Shown here one piece after another: positions 20,941 through 29,678 of a stretch of 64,000 nt of DNA. The notes under the pieces were generated by a model. It had not been told where the DNA came from. It ran no database searches and worked only from the letters and a program-made list of their open reading frames with translations. The DNA is taken from contig NZ_CP021912.1 in NCBI RefSeq assembly GCF_003264115.1, forward strand, positions 682,001 through 746,000. Direction: 5' to 3'. Every line of letters starts with the position of its first letter. Position 1 is the first letter of the stretch. Origin of the DNA: Erythrobacter sp. KY5 (GTDB lineage Bacteria; Pseudomonadota; Alphaproteobacteria; Sphingomonadales; Sphingomonadaceae). Made by a program: the position numbers and the translations under genes.

Positions 20941-21441
20941 ATGCGGATTTTAAGGATCCTGCGGCGACCGAGGCTTTTCTGGCGCTGGTTGAAATGGATG
21001 GTTCCGCATGTAGGTGACGATCATGCACGTGCGCTAGTGAGGTTTGACGATTTCCTCGCCTACGCGGTTGGAAGAGGTCATCTACCAGCCGAGAAGACAA
21101 GTACAGCTTGGAACCGCGCTTACCGCGCCCGATTGCTCATGAGGAATGAGAGGTTTATTGAGGCACGTGAAGAGTTTGTCGCCCTCACCAAGGATCTCAA
21201 GCGAAGCGAAACGCCAAAAGATCGGCGAATAGAGCTCTACGCGAATTACTGGGTCGCGATGCTCAGCACCAATCCAAGCCAGGCAGAGTATTGGGCAGGG
21301 CTTGCCGAGACGGAAGGCTTGTCGGGAGAAGGAACGATTTCGCTCCCACTGCCCAGTGCGGGTCGGGATGAGTTTGACGCGGAATTTGAGAAAATCGAGA
21401 GGGAATTCGAACGCGAACTGTCTGAGAGAAACAAGGTTTAG
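20941..21441 (+). CDS. Hypothetical helical protein
   Basis: The 166-residue product begins MRILRILRRPRLFWRWLKW, a basic amphipathic start, followed by mostly helical sequence (SSTAWNRAYRARLLMRNERF region) and a very acidic and glutamate-rich C-terminus (EFEKIEREFERELSERN). The middle resembles TPR-like helices but no repeat can be demonstrated. GTG two codons earlier is an alternative start. Its 3' end is 6 bp from the next glycosylase gene, so the two may be co-transcribed. I do not recognise a family. Confidence 0.65.
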   Translation: MRILRILRRPRLFWRWLKWMVPHVGDDHARALVRFDDFLAYAVGRGHLPAEKTSTAWNRAYRARLLMRNERFIEAREEFVALTKDLKRSETPKDRRIELYANYWVAMLSTNPSQAEYWAGLAETEGLSGEGTISLPLPSAGRDEFDAEFEKIEREFERELSERNKV

Positions 21442-21447
21442 GCGCGC

Positions 21448-22152
21448 ATGCAGCTCGACCTTGGCTCTGACCCCCACACCGACATCCTGCGCCGCTTGCA
21501 GGCGGCTTTGATCGAGCGGTTCGGGCGAATTGTCCGACCGCCCGAGAAACGCCGCGATCCGGTTTGGGTGCTGGTTCACGGCGTGATCGGAGCGCAGACC
21601 AAGACGGCCGCCTCCAACGCTTCGACCGATAGCTTGATCGCGGCATATGGAACGTGGGAGGCGGTGGCTGCGGCTCCGGTCAGCGACTTAGAGGCGCGGC
21701 TCCAGCGCCAGACCTTTCCCACCGTGGCTGCTAAGCGGCTCAAGCAATGTCTGACGACAATCATCGAACAACGCGGCTCGGTCGATCTGCGTCACCTGTC
21801 CAACCTCGAAACCGCCGAGGCAATGGCATGGCTCGAAATGCTGCCCGGCGTAGCGCGCAAGAACTCCGCCGGGGTCATGAATGCGAGCACCTTCAACCGC
21901 CGCGCGATGGTGATCGACGGGCATCACCGCCGGATCATGCAGCGCATGGGAATAGTCTCACCCAAGGCTGATACCGCGAAGACCTATGACGCGCTGATGC
22001 CGATCGTGCCGGAGGACTGGTCGGCGGCGGATATGGATGAGCATCACTTGCTCCTGAAAAAACTCGGCCAGACCTTTTGCCGCCCGCGCGCGGCGCTTTG
22101 CGAGGAATGTCCTGCCGCGCCCGATTGCGAAACCGCGCGCAAGTCGCCATGA
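21448..22152 (+). CDS. Endonuclease III-like HhH-GPD DNA glycosylase
   Basis: The 234-residue protein has a helix-hairpin-helix GPD core with LPGVARKNSAGVMN (the Lys typical of lyase-active members) and the catalytic Asp in VIDGHHRR, and a C-terminal 4Fe-4S motif C-X6-C-X2-C-X5-C (CRPRAALCEECPAAPDC). It is therefore a base-excision-repair glycosylase of the endonuclease III group, but diverged from the true Nth that is encoded about 2.8 kb downstream. The DGHH in place of DTHV suggests a different base preference. It may be translated together with the preceding hypothetical gene. Confidence 0.85.
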   Translation: MQLDLGSDPHTDILRRLQAALIERFGRIVRPPEKRRDPVWVLVHGVIGAQTKTAASNASTDSLIAAYGTWEAVAAAPVSDLEARLQRQTFPTVAAKRLKQCLTTIIEQRGSVDLRHLSNLETAEAMAWLEMLPGVARKNSAGVMNASTFNRRAMVIDGHHRRIMQRMGIVSPKADTAKTYDALMPIVPEDWSAADMDEHHLLLKKLGQTFCRPRAALCEECPAAPDCETARKSP

Positions 22153-22183
22153 CTGCGGACCGGATGAACAGACGGGATCGAAC

Positions 22184-22972
22184 ATGAGCTGGGAAGACCA
22201 ATTTGCTGAAGACGCCGACGCGCGCGAGGCAGAGGCCAGGGGCAAATCGCGCAGCGTAACCGTGGGCTGGACCGTGCGCTTTCCGCAGGGCGGCGATGCG
22301 ATCTGGTCTCCGCCCAAGCCCTTTACCCGCAACGATCCCAAGCCATCCTCTGCCAAATCGGTGCAGGTCTGCCCCGCAGCAATCGATTTCGACCGTCGGC
22401 ATTTCGTCATCCCCTGCCCTATCGACCTCAAGCTGTCCTTCGGTCGGCAGGCGAACGGCCAGTTGCAATTGCTGGACGCCGATGGCGAGAAGTCCGCGAT
22501 GCGCCCACAGGGCCGCGCGAACATGCTGGTGATGCACCCCCAAAACGAATGGCGGCATCCAGAGCGTCCGATCATCCAGATCACCGCGCCCTATGTCTTT
22601 GTCGCGGATGAGCCGTGCTATGTCGTGCAGACCGCGCCTTATCTCGACTATTTCCCGACCCCGCGCCCGGGTGTGCAGATGGGCGGGCGCTTCCCTGTCC
22701 ATATCTGGCCGCGCCCCTTGAGCTGGGGTTTCGAATGGCATGACACGTCGAAACCACTTGTGCTGAAGCGCGGGGAGCCGTGGTTCTACGTGCGCTTCGA
22801 GACCGAGAATCCGGGCGCGCATGTGCGGCTGGTCGAGCAGGAGATGACGCCCGAGCTCGACAAGTATCTGGGCAGCATCGTCGATGTCTCGAACTACGTG
22901 AACAAGACCTACTCGATGTTCGGCGAAGCGCGGCGGATCAGGCCGGATAAGCTGCTCAAGCCCAAGGGTTAG
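22184..22972 (+). CDS. Hypothetical protein with a decayed copy of its 3' end downstream
   Basis: The 262-residue soluble protein begins MSWEDQFAEDADAREAEARG, without a signal peptide, and is rich in Pro and aromatic residues (TAPYLDYFPTPRPGVQMGG and WPRPLSWGFEW). It ends with a conserved-looking part (EPWFYVRFETENPGAHVRLV, EQEMTPELDKYL). I do not know its function; it recalls DUF6065-like proteins but that is a weak impression. The TAG stop is followed in the same frame by a second, diverged version of the last 69 codons, described separately. It lies 31 bp after the glycosylase gene. Confidence 0.7.
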   Translation: MSWEDQFAEDADAREAEARGKSRSVTVGWTVRFPQGGDAIWSPPKPFTRNDPKPSSAKSVQVCPAAIDFDRRHFVIPCPIDLKLSFGRQANGQLQLLDADGEKSAMRPQGRANMLVMHPQNEWRHPERPIIQITAPYVFVADEPCYVVQTAPYLDYFPTPRPGVQMGGRFPVHIWPRPLSWGFEWHDTSKPLVLKRGEPWFYVRFETENPGAHVRLVEQEMTPELDKYLGSIVDVSNYVNKTYSMFGEARRIRPDKLLKPKG

Positions 22973-23242
22973 GCGGGAACCACTGCTGCTGCGAAGCGCG
23001 GGAAGCCGTGGATTGATCTGCGTTTCAAGGCAAAGCATCGGGGAACGCAGGTCCGACTGGTCGGGCAGGAGCAGACGCCCGGGCTCGGCACGTATCTCGG
23101 CAGCATCGTCGAAGTCTCGAGCAGCGTGAACATGATCTGTTCGCTGTTCGGCAAAGCGCGGCGGATCAGAGAAGGTCCGCTGCTTAGACCCACGGCCACG
23201 GTCAAGGCTCGCTCGAACCACGCGGGGTTGCATCCCTTCTAA
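22973..23242 (+). pseudogene. Degenerate tandem duplicate of the preceding gene's 3' end
   Basis: From about 22978 the DNA repeats the end of the upstream gene at a fixed offset of 228 bp: the parent block from 22766 (KRGEPWFYVRF) aligns with 22994 onward (KRGKPWIDLRF), and YLGSIVDVSNYVN aligns with YLGSIVEVSSSVN, then FGEARRIR with FGKARRIR. The copy is in the same frame as the parent and has no stop until TAA at 23240-23242, but it has no start codon and many acidic residues are changed to Gly or Lys. It looks like an old partial tandem duplication that no longer encodes a working protein, unless the parent TAG is read through. Confidence 0.8.
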
Positions 23243-23283
23243 TTCTGCTGTCCTGTGCTAACAACCCGGTGCGGGAGAAGGAC

Positions 23284-24960
23284 ATGATTTTGCGAATGAA
23301 ATTCCCGGCTGCAGCTCTTGCCGCATCAGTGGTTTTAGGTACCCCCTTGTGGGCACAGCCTCTGGATGAAGGCGAAGCTGCACGCGTCGATGCGGTCCTT
23401 GCCGATCTCGGTTCTCCCGATGAACCCGGCGTTGCAGTGGGCATGGTGCGGGGCGGTGAGATCGTGCTTGAGCGGTATGTTGGGCTTGCCGACATGTCGA
23501 ACCGGATCCCGCTGGACGCTGACAGTCGCATCAACATCGCCTCGAACGCCAAGCAATATGTCGGCCTGATGGTCCTCGAGATGGCACGGGCGGGCACCAT
23601 CGACCTTGACGCCGATTTCCGAACCTATCTGCCCGATGCGATGCCGCTCATCGAAGAGCGCCTGACGGTCGCCGAGTTGCTCACTCACACCAGCGGCGTT
23701 CGCGACGTCTATGATCTGTGGGCATTGACCGGGATCACCTGGTATCGCGAACGATTGCGCAATCGCGAGGCTATGGATCTTCTAAACCGCCAGCGAGAGC
23801 TGAATTTCGCCCCCGGCAGCGAGTATCTTTACAGCAATTCCAATTATATCCTCCTCGCCGAAATGATCGAAGCGGTCAGCGGCGAGGAGTTTGAAGACTA
23901 CGCCGCCGGGTTCTTCGATCGGCTGAGGATGGAATCGACCGGCTGGAAGGCATCTCCCGGTTCGATCGTACCCGACATCGCGCGAGCATACGGCAAGTAT
24001 GACGGATGGCTGGAGGACCCGGCCACAGCGAATATGCACGGCGACGGGTTCCTGTTCACGACGCTTGGGGATCAGCTGAATTGGGAGCGGCAGTTGCAAG
24101 GGGCCGGATCGGCATTGTCCGACGCCATCCTCGCACAAAGTCAGCAGCGCCCCAGTGACGCCTTGCCGGGCAATTACGGTTTCGGATTGGAGATCAGCGA
24201 TTATCGCGGCCTCGCCGAGATTTCCCATGTCGGCAGCACTGGCGGCTACAACGCCTATGTGCGCCGCTTTCCCGAACAGGACCTTGCGATTGTCGTCATG
24301 GGTAACACGACCGAGATCGGCGTGGTCGCGCTGGGACGGGCGCTTTCCGATGCCATTCTTGCAGACAGCTATGGAGAGGGCCCCGCCTACCCGACCGGGC
24401 CTGCGGTGATCCTTGCGCGGCCTGCCAATGCTGATGTCATCGGGCGATACCGAACCGCTGGCGGAACAATCATCACCATCGTGGAGCGCGACGGAGATCT
24501 GTTTCGCGACATCGAGGGGCGCGATCCAGCCCGGCTCATCCATGAGCGCGGCAATCTGTTTGAATATGAAACGGTCGAGGATCTGAAGATCGCATTCGAC
24601 CGCAGCGAGACAGACGAACGCCGTTTTCGTATATTCTATCCCGGACAGGCTGTGGCAACAGCCCTGACGTTCCCTGCCCCCGGTGATGACGATGCAGCCA
24701 AGCGCGCGCTCGAAGGGCGCTACGTCAACGCCGAAAGCGACACCGAAATCGTAATCGCTTTCAAAGGCGCGAACGCATTCACCATGACCAAGAACGGCAG
24801 GTCGGGGGATGCGACTTTGGTGTCGCCCGACCTTATTCAATGGAACAATTACCAGTTGCGTTTCGAACGCGGCGAGGATGGCTCGGTCGAAAGACTGCTG
24901 GTCGACAGCAATCGCATCCGTTCCGTTTCGTTTGAGCCAGCGCCCGCCGATGCTCGATAA
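23284..24960 (+). CDS. Serine hydrolase of the beta-lactamase/penicillin-binding (class C-like) family
   Basis: The 558-residue protein has a signal peptide (residues 1-23, ending WAQP) and a class C beta-lactamase-like domain: S-X-X-K as SNAK, Y-X-N as YSNSN, and H-X-G as HVGSTGG. The last 170 residues form a separate beta-rich C-terminal domain as seen in D-aminopeptidase- or esterase-like serine hydrolases. The role is probably a periplasmic peptidase or esterase rather than antibiotic resistance. The ATG follows a GGGAGAAGGAC ribosome site. It overlaps the start of nth by 11 bp. Confidence 0.82.
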   Translation: MILRMKFPAAALAASVVLGTPLWAQPLDEGEAARVDAVLADLGSPDEPGVAVGMVRGGEIVLERYVGLADMSNRIPLDADSRINIASNAKQYVGLMVLEMARAGTIDLDADFRTYLPDAMPLIEERLTVAELLTHTSGVRDVYDLWALTGITWYRERLRNREAMDLLNRQRELNFAPGSEYLYSNSNYILLAEMIEAVSGEEFEDYAAGFFDRLRMESTGWKASPGSIVPDIARAYGKYDGWLEDPATANMHGDGFLFTTLGDQLNWERQLQGAGSALSDAILAQSQQRPSDALPGNYGFGLEISDYRGLAEISHVGSTGGYNAYVRRFPEQDLAIVVMGNTTEIGVVALGRALSDAILADSYGEGPAYPTGPAVILARPANADVIGRYRTAGGTIITIVERDGDLFRDIEGRDPARLIHERGNLFEYETVEDLKIAFDRSETDERRFRIFYPGQAVATALTFPAPGDDDAAKRALEGRYVNAESDTEIVIAFKGANAFTMTKNGRSGDATLVSPDLIQWNNYQLRFERGEDGSVERLLVDSNRIRSVSFEPAPADAR

Positions 24961-25603
24961 AGGCGCAGTCGAAGAGGTCTACCGCAAACTTGCCGAGGCC
25001 ATGCCGGGCCGGACCAAGGGCGCCAAAGGCCCCAAGGGCCAGCCCGACGCGTTCCGCTCGTGCATATCGTGTATGCTCTCCGCGCAGTCGCTCGACCGGA
25101 ACACCGCAGCGGCGACCAAGGCGCTGTTCAAGCTGGCGACGACGCCCGAGGCCATGCTTGCGCTTGACGACGAGGTGATCGCGAAGGCGATCAAGCCGTG
25201 CGGCCTCTACAACAACAAGACCAAGAACATCCGCAAGTTCTGCACCGCGCTGATCGAGGAGCATGACGGCGTCGTCCCCGACACGCGCGCGGGGTTGATG
25301 AGCCTGCCCGGCATTGGCCGCAAATGCGCCGATATCGTGATGAGCTTCACCTTCGGGAAGGATGTGATCGCGGTCGACACGCATGTTCATCGCGTGTGCA
25401 ACCGGATCGGGCTGACCGAGGCTAAGACGGCGGAAAAGACCGCTCAGCAGCTTGAAGAGCGCAGTCCGGAATGGGCGATGCGCGATGGGCATTTCTGGCT
25501 GATCCAGTTCGGCAAGCGCGTGTGCCGCGCGCGCATTCCGAAATGCGACATCTGCGTCGTCAGCGAATTGTGCGAAACCGGCCCGATCGAGCGCGGGGAT
25601 TAG
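24950..25603 (+). CDS. nth: Endonuclease III (DNA glycosylase/AP lyase)
   Basis: The 217-residue enzyme removes oxidised pyrimidines and cleaves abasic sites. The helix-hairpin-helix LPGIGRKCADIVMSFTFG with the catalytic Lys, the Asp in AVDTHVHRV, and the C-terminal 4Fe-4S cluster C-X6-C-X2-C-X5-C (CRARIPKCDICVVSELC) are all present. The ATG at 24950 overlaps the end of the serine hydrolase gene, giving translational coupling; longer upstream readings run through that gene. The stop overlaps the stop region of a convergent membrane protein gene by 4 bp. Confidence 0.95.
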   Translation: MLDKGAVEEVYRKLAEAMPGRTKGAKGPKGQPDAFRSCISCMLSAQSLDRNTAAATKALFKLATTPEAMLALDDEVIAKAIKPCGLYNNKTKNIRKFCTALIEEHDGVVPDTRAGLMSLPGIGRKCADIVMSFTFGKDVIAVDTHVHRVCNRIGLTEAKTAEKTAQQLEERSPEWAMRDGHFWLIQFGKRVCRARIPKCDICVVSELCETGPIERGD

Positions 25604-26079
25604 GCAATGGCTGCGCTGCGCTGAGCCGAACCGGGCCAATGCAGGATGTGCTTCTGCACGAGGCCACCCGCTATGGGAGCCAGAACGAGCGGGACGATGG
25701 CCATGGCATAAACCCCCCAGTCCAGCGGCTGTCCACCGAGCTTGAATGCCAGCAAGGTCACGCTGACGAGCGTTGCAGCGACCAGACCGCCCGTCAGGGG
25801 GCCTTGCCACCATGCCGCAGGGGTGAGGCGCAGAACCGCAAGGCCGATCGCCGTGCCAAGAGGAGCGACAATCAGGAAGGCGGCGAATACCGCAGCGCCC
25901 GCTCCCACCGTCGCGAACATGGCAAGGAAGGTGAGCATATTGCCAACCGCGCCGTGCGAACTGGTCGCGCCGACCAAGGCAGCGATGATCGCAATGCCCA
26001 AGAAATAGACGAGCGCCGTTGCAACGAGGCCGGCGAAGAACAATTCCGGCGTTCCCGGTGCGGGTTTTTCGTGCATCAT
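25600..26079 (-). CDS. Small multi-span membrane protein
   Basis: The 159-residue protein starts MMHEKPAPGTPELFFAGLVA after a GGGGGAGAGCGC ribosome-site-like run, and has about four hydrophobic helices (near residues 14-36, 42-66, 80-100 and 112-135). There is no enzymatic motif. It is convergent with nth and divergent from the nitronate monooxygenase gene. A longer reading at its 5' end is not supported by protein-like sequence. The function is unknown. Confidence 0.65.
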   Translation of the reverse strand: MMHEKPAPGTPELFFAGLVATALVYFLGIAIIAALVGATSSHGAVGNMLTFLAMFATVGAGAAVFAAFLIVAPLGTAIGLAVLRLTPAAWWQGPLTGGLVAATLVSVTLLAFKLGGQPLDWGVYAMAIVPLVLAPIAGGLVQKHILHWPGSAQRSAAIA

Positions 26080-26231
26080 GCGCTCTCCCCCAACAGCTTT
26101 GTCTTGCCCTGACGTTACGGCGCGCAGCGTCATGGCAAGGCCCTTCCAAGACCGCGCTTGCACCGCAGCCTATATTCGGCTTCTCTCCGATGCAAATTTT
26201 GCCATCAAGACAAGAGAGGAGCCTCCCGACC

Positions 26232-27206
26232 ATGAAGACCGCAATCACCGAGCTTTTCGGCATCCAGCATCCGATTATCCAGGGCGGCATGCACTATGTC
26301 GGGTTCGCCGAGATGGCAGCGGCGGTGTCGAATGCGGGGGGTCTGGGCATCATCACCGGGCTGACGCTCGGCACGCCCGAGAAACTCGCCAATGAAATCG
26401 CGCGCTGCAAGGACATGACCGACAAGCCGTTCGGGGTGAACCTCACCTTCCTTCCCACCGTCAACGCGCCTGATTATCCGGGGCTTGTGAAAGCGATCAT
26501 CGACGGCGGGGTCAAAGCGGTCGAGACAGCGGGCAACAACCCTGCGCAGGTGCTCCCCTTCTTTAAGGATGCAGGCGTCAAGGTGATCCACAAATGCACC
26601 AGTGTTCGCCATGCGCTCAAGGCCCAGTCGATCGGCTGCGATGCGGTGAGCGTCGACGGTTTTGAGTGCGGCGGCCATCCGGGCGAGGACGACGTGCCCA
26701 ATTTCATCCTGCTGCCGCGCGCGGCGGACGAGCTTGAAATACCCTTCGTCTCCAGCGGCGGCATGGCCGACGGGCGCAGCCTTGTCGCAAGCCTTGCGAT
26801 GGGCGCAGAGGGCATGAACATGGGCACCCGCTTCATCGCCACCAAGGAAGCGCCGGTGCACGAAAACGTCAAGGCTGCGATTGTTGCGGCGTCAGAGCTC
26901 GACACGCGCCTCGTCATGCGCCCGCTGCGCAACACCGAACGGGTGATGACCAACGATGCGGTCGAGGAATTGCTGAAGATCGAAAAGGAGAAAGGCGCGG
27001 ACCTCAAGTTCGAGGACATCATCGAACAGGTTGCAGGCGTTTATCCGCGCATCATGGCCGAAGGCGACATGGATGCAGGCGCGTGGAGCTGCGGTATGGT
27101 CGCAGGTCTCATCAACGACATCCCGACCTGCAAGGAACTGATCGACCGGATCATGGCCGAGGCCGAAGAGATCATCTCCAAGCGCATGAGCGGTATGCTG
27201 GCCTGA
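26232..27206 (+). CDS. Nitronate monooxygenase family flavoprotein
   Basis: The 324-residue protein is of the 2-nitropropane dioxygenase/nitronate monooxygenase family, an FMN-dependent TIM-barrel. It shows the opening FGIQHPIIQGGMHYVGFAEM, the HKCTSVRHALKAQ segment, the ECGGHPGEDD loop where class I enzymes carry the catalytic His, and the phosphate-binding VSSGGMADGR and MGTRF region. Such enzymes detoxify alkyl nitronates, and some are enoyl reductase-like with other substrates. The start is the ATG giving MKTAITEL, 9 bp after a gGAGGAG ribosome site. A lipoprotein gene overlaps its stop (TGATG). Confidence 0.88.
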   Translation: MKTAITELFGIQHPIIQGGMHYVGFAEMAAAVSNAGGLGIITGLTLGTPEKLANEIARCKDMTDKPFGVNLTFLPTVNAPDYPGLVKAIIDGGVKAVETAGNNPAQVLPFFKDAGVKVIHKCTSVRHALKAQSIGCDAVSVDGFECGGHPGEDDVPNFILLPRAADELEIPFVSSGGMADGRSLVASLAMGAEGMNMGTRFIATKEAPVHENVKAAIVAASELDTRLVMRPLRNTERVMTNDAVEELLKIEKEKGADLKFEDIIEQVAGVYPRIMAEGDMDAGAWSCGMVAGLINDIPTCKELIDRIMAEAEEIISKRMSGMLA

Positions 27207-27751
27207 TGGCCCGGGTTCCTGCCAGTCGCGCTGGCGCGGGCGCAGCAATGCTCGCCATGCTGCTCGCCGGGTGCTCCGGGAGCGAACCGGCGGGCGGCGA
27301 TGCGGGTAGTGAGGCTGGCGGCGAGAGCGAAACTGCGAGCATTGCCACCTGCACCACGCCCCCGCAAAACGGGGCGATCCTGGAACGCGATGTCGAGAAA
27401 GGCACCGGCCCGCACACGGTCGCGATCGTCAACACGTCGGCTGGCAGCACAATCGTCAACGTGCGCGATGCCGCGTCTGACGATCTCGTCCTTTCGTTCT
27501 TCGTGGCCGAGGGGAGCGAGGCGCAGGTCAGCGACGTGCCGGACGGCAATTACCGCATCCAATATGCCACAGGCGCGGCGCTGGCGTCCGATTGCGCCAG
27601 CTTTGCCGCATTGCAGGGCGCGTCACAGGACCCCGAGACGGTCGAATTCCCATCAGGCTCGGCCATGACGCTCACTTATGAGCTGACGCCGATGGTGGGC
27701 GGAAACTTCGACGGCGAGGTCATCGATCCAGCCGCTTTCGCAGCCGACTGA
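27206..27751 (+). CDS. Lipoprotein of unknown function
   Basis: The 181-residue protein starts in the TGATG overlap with the preceding nitronate monooxygenase gene and has a lipobox (LLAGC, Cys about residue 23). A Gly/Ser/Glu-rich linker is followed by a beta-rich domain with a C-X-T-P opening (CTTPPQNGAILERDV) and VAIVNTSAGSTIVNVRDA. The domain resembles small periplasmic binding folds but is not one I can name. Coupling to the flavoprotein gene suggests co-expression only. Confidence 0.68.
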   Translation: MARVPASRAGAGAAMLAMLLAGCSGSEPAGGDAGSEAGGESETASIATCTTPPQNGAILERDVEKGTGPHTVAIVNTSAGSTIVNVRDAASDDLVLSFFVAEGSEAQVSDVPDGNYRIQYATGAALASDCASFAALQGASQDPETVEFPSGSAMTLTYELTPMVGGNFDGEVIDPAAFAAD

Positions 27752-27889
27752 ACCCGAGCAATAGGCCAATTCCCCTAGGGCGCGCGAAGCGTTTTGTTTG
27801 CAGAAATCCGCGATTTTCGGAGCTGGGATCAATCGGGAATTGAGTTCGGCAGGTCGCCCAATGACCAGACGAACGGGGCGGGAGCGCAG

Positions 27890-28483
27890 ATGCTTGAATG
27901 GATTGGGCTTGGCGGCTGGATCGTGTCCAGCTTTACGACCGGAGCGGCGGGCTGGCTGCTCGCAAAAAAGCTGGGGCCGCTGCGGCCTTCGCACAGCGTG
28001 CGGCAATCGGTGGCACGCATCGGTCCCTTTTTTACACTGACCCTCGACGATGAGAGCAGCCGGTTCGCTCGAAACGAAAACCGCCGGTCGGGTGATCAAC
28101 CGGTCGCGCTTCCATCGCGCTCTCGTATGGCAACAGCGTATGAGTACACGTCACCGCGGGCCAAGGCGCGGCAAACCATGTTCGCACAGATGCCTCCGCT
28201 TAATGAATTGCGCGAGGAAGTGGAAGCGATCCGCCAGGCCGAGCGTAGCGGTGCGCCTTTGGTGATCGAGAGCGCAGGGGATTCGCTGCCTGTCGCAACG
28301 GAGCTGGCTTCAATGGATGTGCTCGTTAATTACAGGCGCGCGATCGCGCGGCTCCGGTCGCGGAGGGGCGACCCCTTAAAGGAAGAAGTGCAGCATGAGG
28401 AAATCCGGCTTACACCTTCAGCTGAGCATCACCCGATCGCTACCGACCAAGCGGCTGAGACCAAGCGCTGTCTGCAAGCTTAG
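27890..28483 (+). CDS. Hypothetical protein with N-terminal membrane segment
   Basis: The 197-residue product begins MLEWIGLGGWIVSSFTTGAAG, one membrane helix, and continues with a basic, low-complexity region and a helical part with LNELREEVEAIRQAERSG. The ATG has a GGGGCGGGAGCGCAG stretch before it. The 3' end overlaps the stop of a convergent gene by 4 bp. The protein looks like a membrane-anchored adaptor, but nothing specific is visible. An alternative start 32 codons upstream is poor. Confidence 0.55.
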   Translation: MLEWIGLGGWIVSSFTTGAAGWLLAKKLGPLRPSHSVRQSVARIGPFFTLTLDDESSRFARNENRRSGDQPVALPSRSRMATAYEYTSPRAKARQTMFAQMPPLNELREEVEAIRQAERSGAPLVIESAGDSLPVATELASMDVLVNYRRAIARLRSRRGDPLKEEVQHEEIRLTPSAEHHPIATDQAAETKRCLQA

Positions 28484-28968
28484 CCGTCGCTATTCTCTGC
28501 ACGGGTGTAGGGAATGAAGTCTTCAAAGAAGACAGCGCCCGTGAAAAAGCCGTTCAGCGGGTCAATCGTGTTGACGATGTCGAGCCTGCAAACCTGGCTG
28601 GCGTTGAAGCGCCGCGAGACAAGGGCGTCGCGATCGTCGATCCGTTCAGGGTGCTTGGTGCGCTGAACATAGATGGTGTTCCCGCGCCCATAGACGATCG
28701 CGGTTTCATCGATGATGGTCACCGGCTGGTTGAGCGTGTTGCGAATGCAGCGTTGCGGTTCGCCTGCGACGCGCCCTTCGAGCAGTTTCGCAAGGCGCTC
28801 TTCGCCCTTGGTCATCTCGGCTGCTGGTTCCTCGCCGTGTTCTTCGGCCCCGTTTTTCTCAGCGATGGCAGGCTGCGATGCGGCCAATGCCAGCGCAGCA
28901 ATTGCCGCTGCGGGGACGCCTTTGCGAAAGAGGGGCGAGCGAGAGAGGGGTGTTACCGGCTTGGTCAT
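28480..28968 (-). CDS. Periplasmic protein of unknown function downstream of DUF4402 genes
   Basis: The 162-residue protein has a basic start (MTKPVTPLSRSPLFRKGVPA), a signal-peptide-like hydrophobic segment ending ALAASQPAIA, an acidic stretch (EEHGEEPAAEM) and a conserved-looking domain with CIRNTLNQPVTIIDETAIVY and two cysteines. It resembles a family common in sphingomonads with no assigned role. It is the last gene of a minus-strand run that also contains three DUF4402 genes and a zf-CHCC gene, with gaps of about 60-80 bp. Function unknown. Confidence 0.65.
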   Translation of the reverse strand: MTKPVTPLSRSPLFRKGVPAAAIAALALAASQPAIAEKNGAEEHGEEPAAEMTKGEERLAKLLEGRVAGEPQRCIRNTLNQPVTIIDETAIVYGRGNTIYVQRTKHPERIDDRDALVSRRFNASQVCRLDIVNTIDPLNGFFTGAVFFEDFIPYTRAENSDG

Positions 28969-29046
28969 GTCGCACTTCTCCGATGTTGTCGTGAGAAAGC
29001 TATGACAGGCTAGCTGAATAGGGGATGAGCGCGGCGATGAACGCAA

Positions 29047-29592
29047 TTACTGGTATTCGAGCGTCACCGTGAATTCGCCCGAATAGACGCCGGGCGCCTG
29101 ATCGGCAGCCACTTGCAATCTGCCCGCCATGGTGAATGAGAAATACCCGTCCGGGTTAATGATGCGAAATCTGCGTGGATTGGTGTTGATGATGATGGGC
29201 GGGCGGCTTCCGATCAGGATCTGGTCCATGATCATCGTCTCCGTGCCCCCTTCACGCGTCAGGGTGTAGGAATTGGCATCGACATTGATCAGCACGCGCT
29301 GGTTGAAACTGCCATATCCCCAGAAGCGGGCCGGCTGCTGCGTCCCGCTTATCTGAACAACGCCCCCGGTTGTCGTGACTGCGCCGGTGGAATCCATGAC
29401 CACCGTGCCATCGGTGTTGCCGGGAATGATCTGGCCGAAATCGAGGTCGAGCTCCTTTACGAAGCTCAGCGGCGTCACGAGAAAGGCTTCCGCGTTCGAC
29501 GGCTGTGTCGCTTGCGCGGACGCGGCGGCAGGAATCGCGAAAAGCGACATAGCTACCAACGCAAAGGCGAGAACCATCTTCCCAAGCTGCAT
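29047..29592 (-). CDS. DUF4402 secreted protein (1 of 3)
   Basis: The 181-residue protein has a signal peptide (about residues 1-26, ending ASA) and a DUF4402 beta-sandwich domain. Typical features are the strand LDLDFGQIIPGNTDGTVVM, the glycine-rich GAVTTTGGVVQISGT, and the terminal YSGEFTVTLEYQ. DUF4402 proteins resemble spore-coat/pilin-like subunits (SCPU type) and may be surface or matrix proteins. Two further DUF4402 genes lie just upstream on the same strand, with a zinc-finger gene between. Confidence 0.85.
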   Translation of the reverse strand: MQLGKMVLAFALVAMSLFAIPAAASAQATQPSNAEAFLVTPLSFVKELDLDFGQIIPGNTDGTVVMDSTGAVTTTGGVVQISGTQQPARFWGYGSFNQRVLINVDANSYTLTREGGTETMIMDQILIGSRPPIIINTNPRRFRIINPDGYFSFTMAGRLQVAADQAPGVYSGEFTVTLEYQ

Positions 29593-29678
29593 CGAAAATC
29601 CCGTAAACCCGTTTTGTTCAGCGCTACAGCAAACAGGTTAACCCGCACTTGAGATGCGTCAGAAAATGCGTTCGATGT

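Noticed and set aside
24833..26290. Long minus-strand frame across nth and its neighbours
   Set aside because: It covers three well-supported genes in another frame and has an arginine/histidine-rich, featureless translation.
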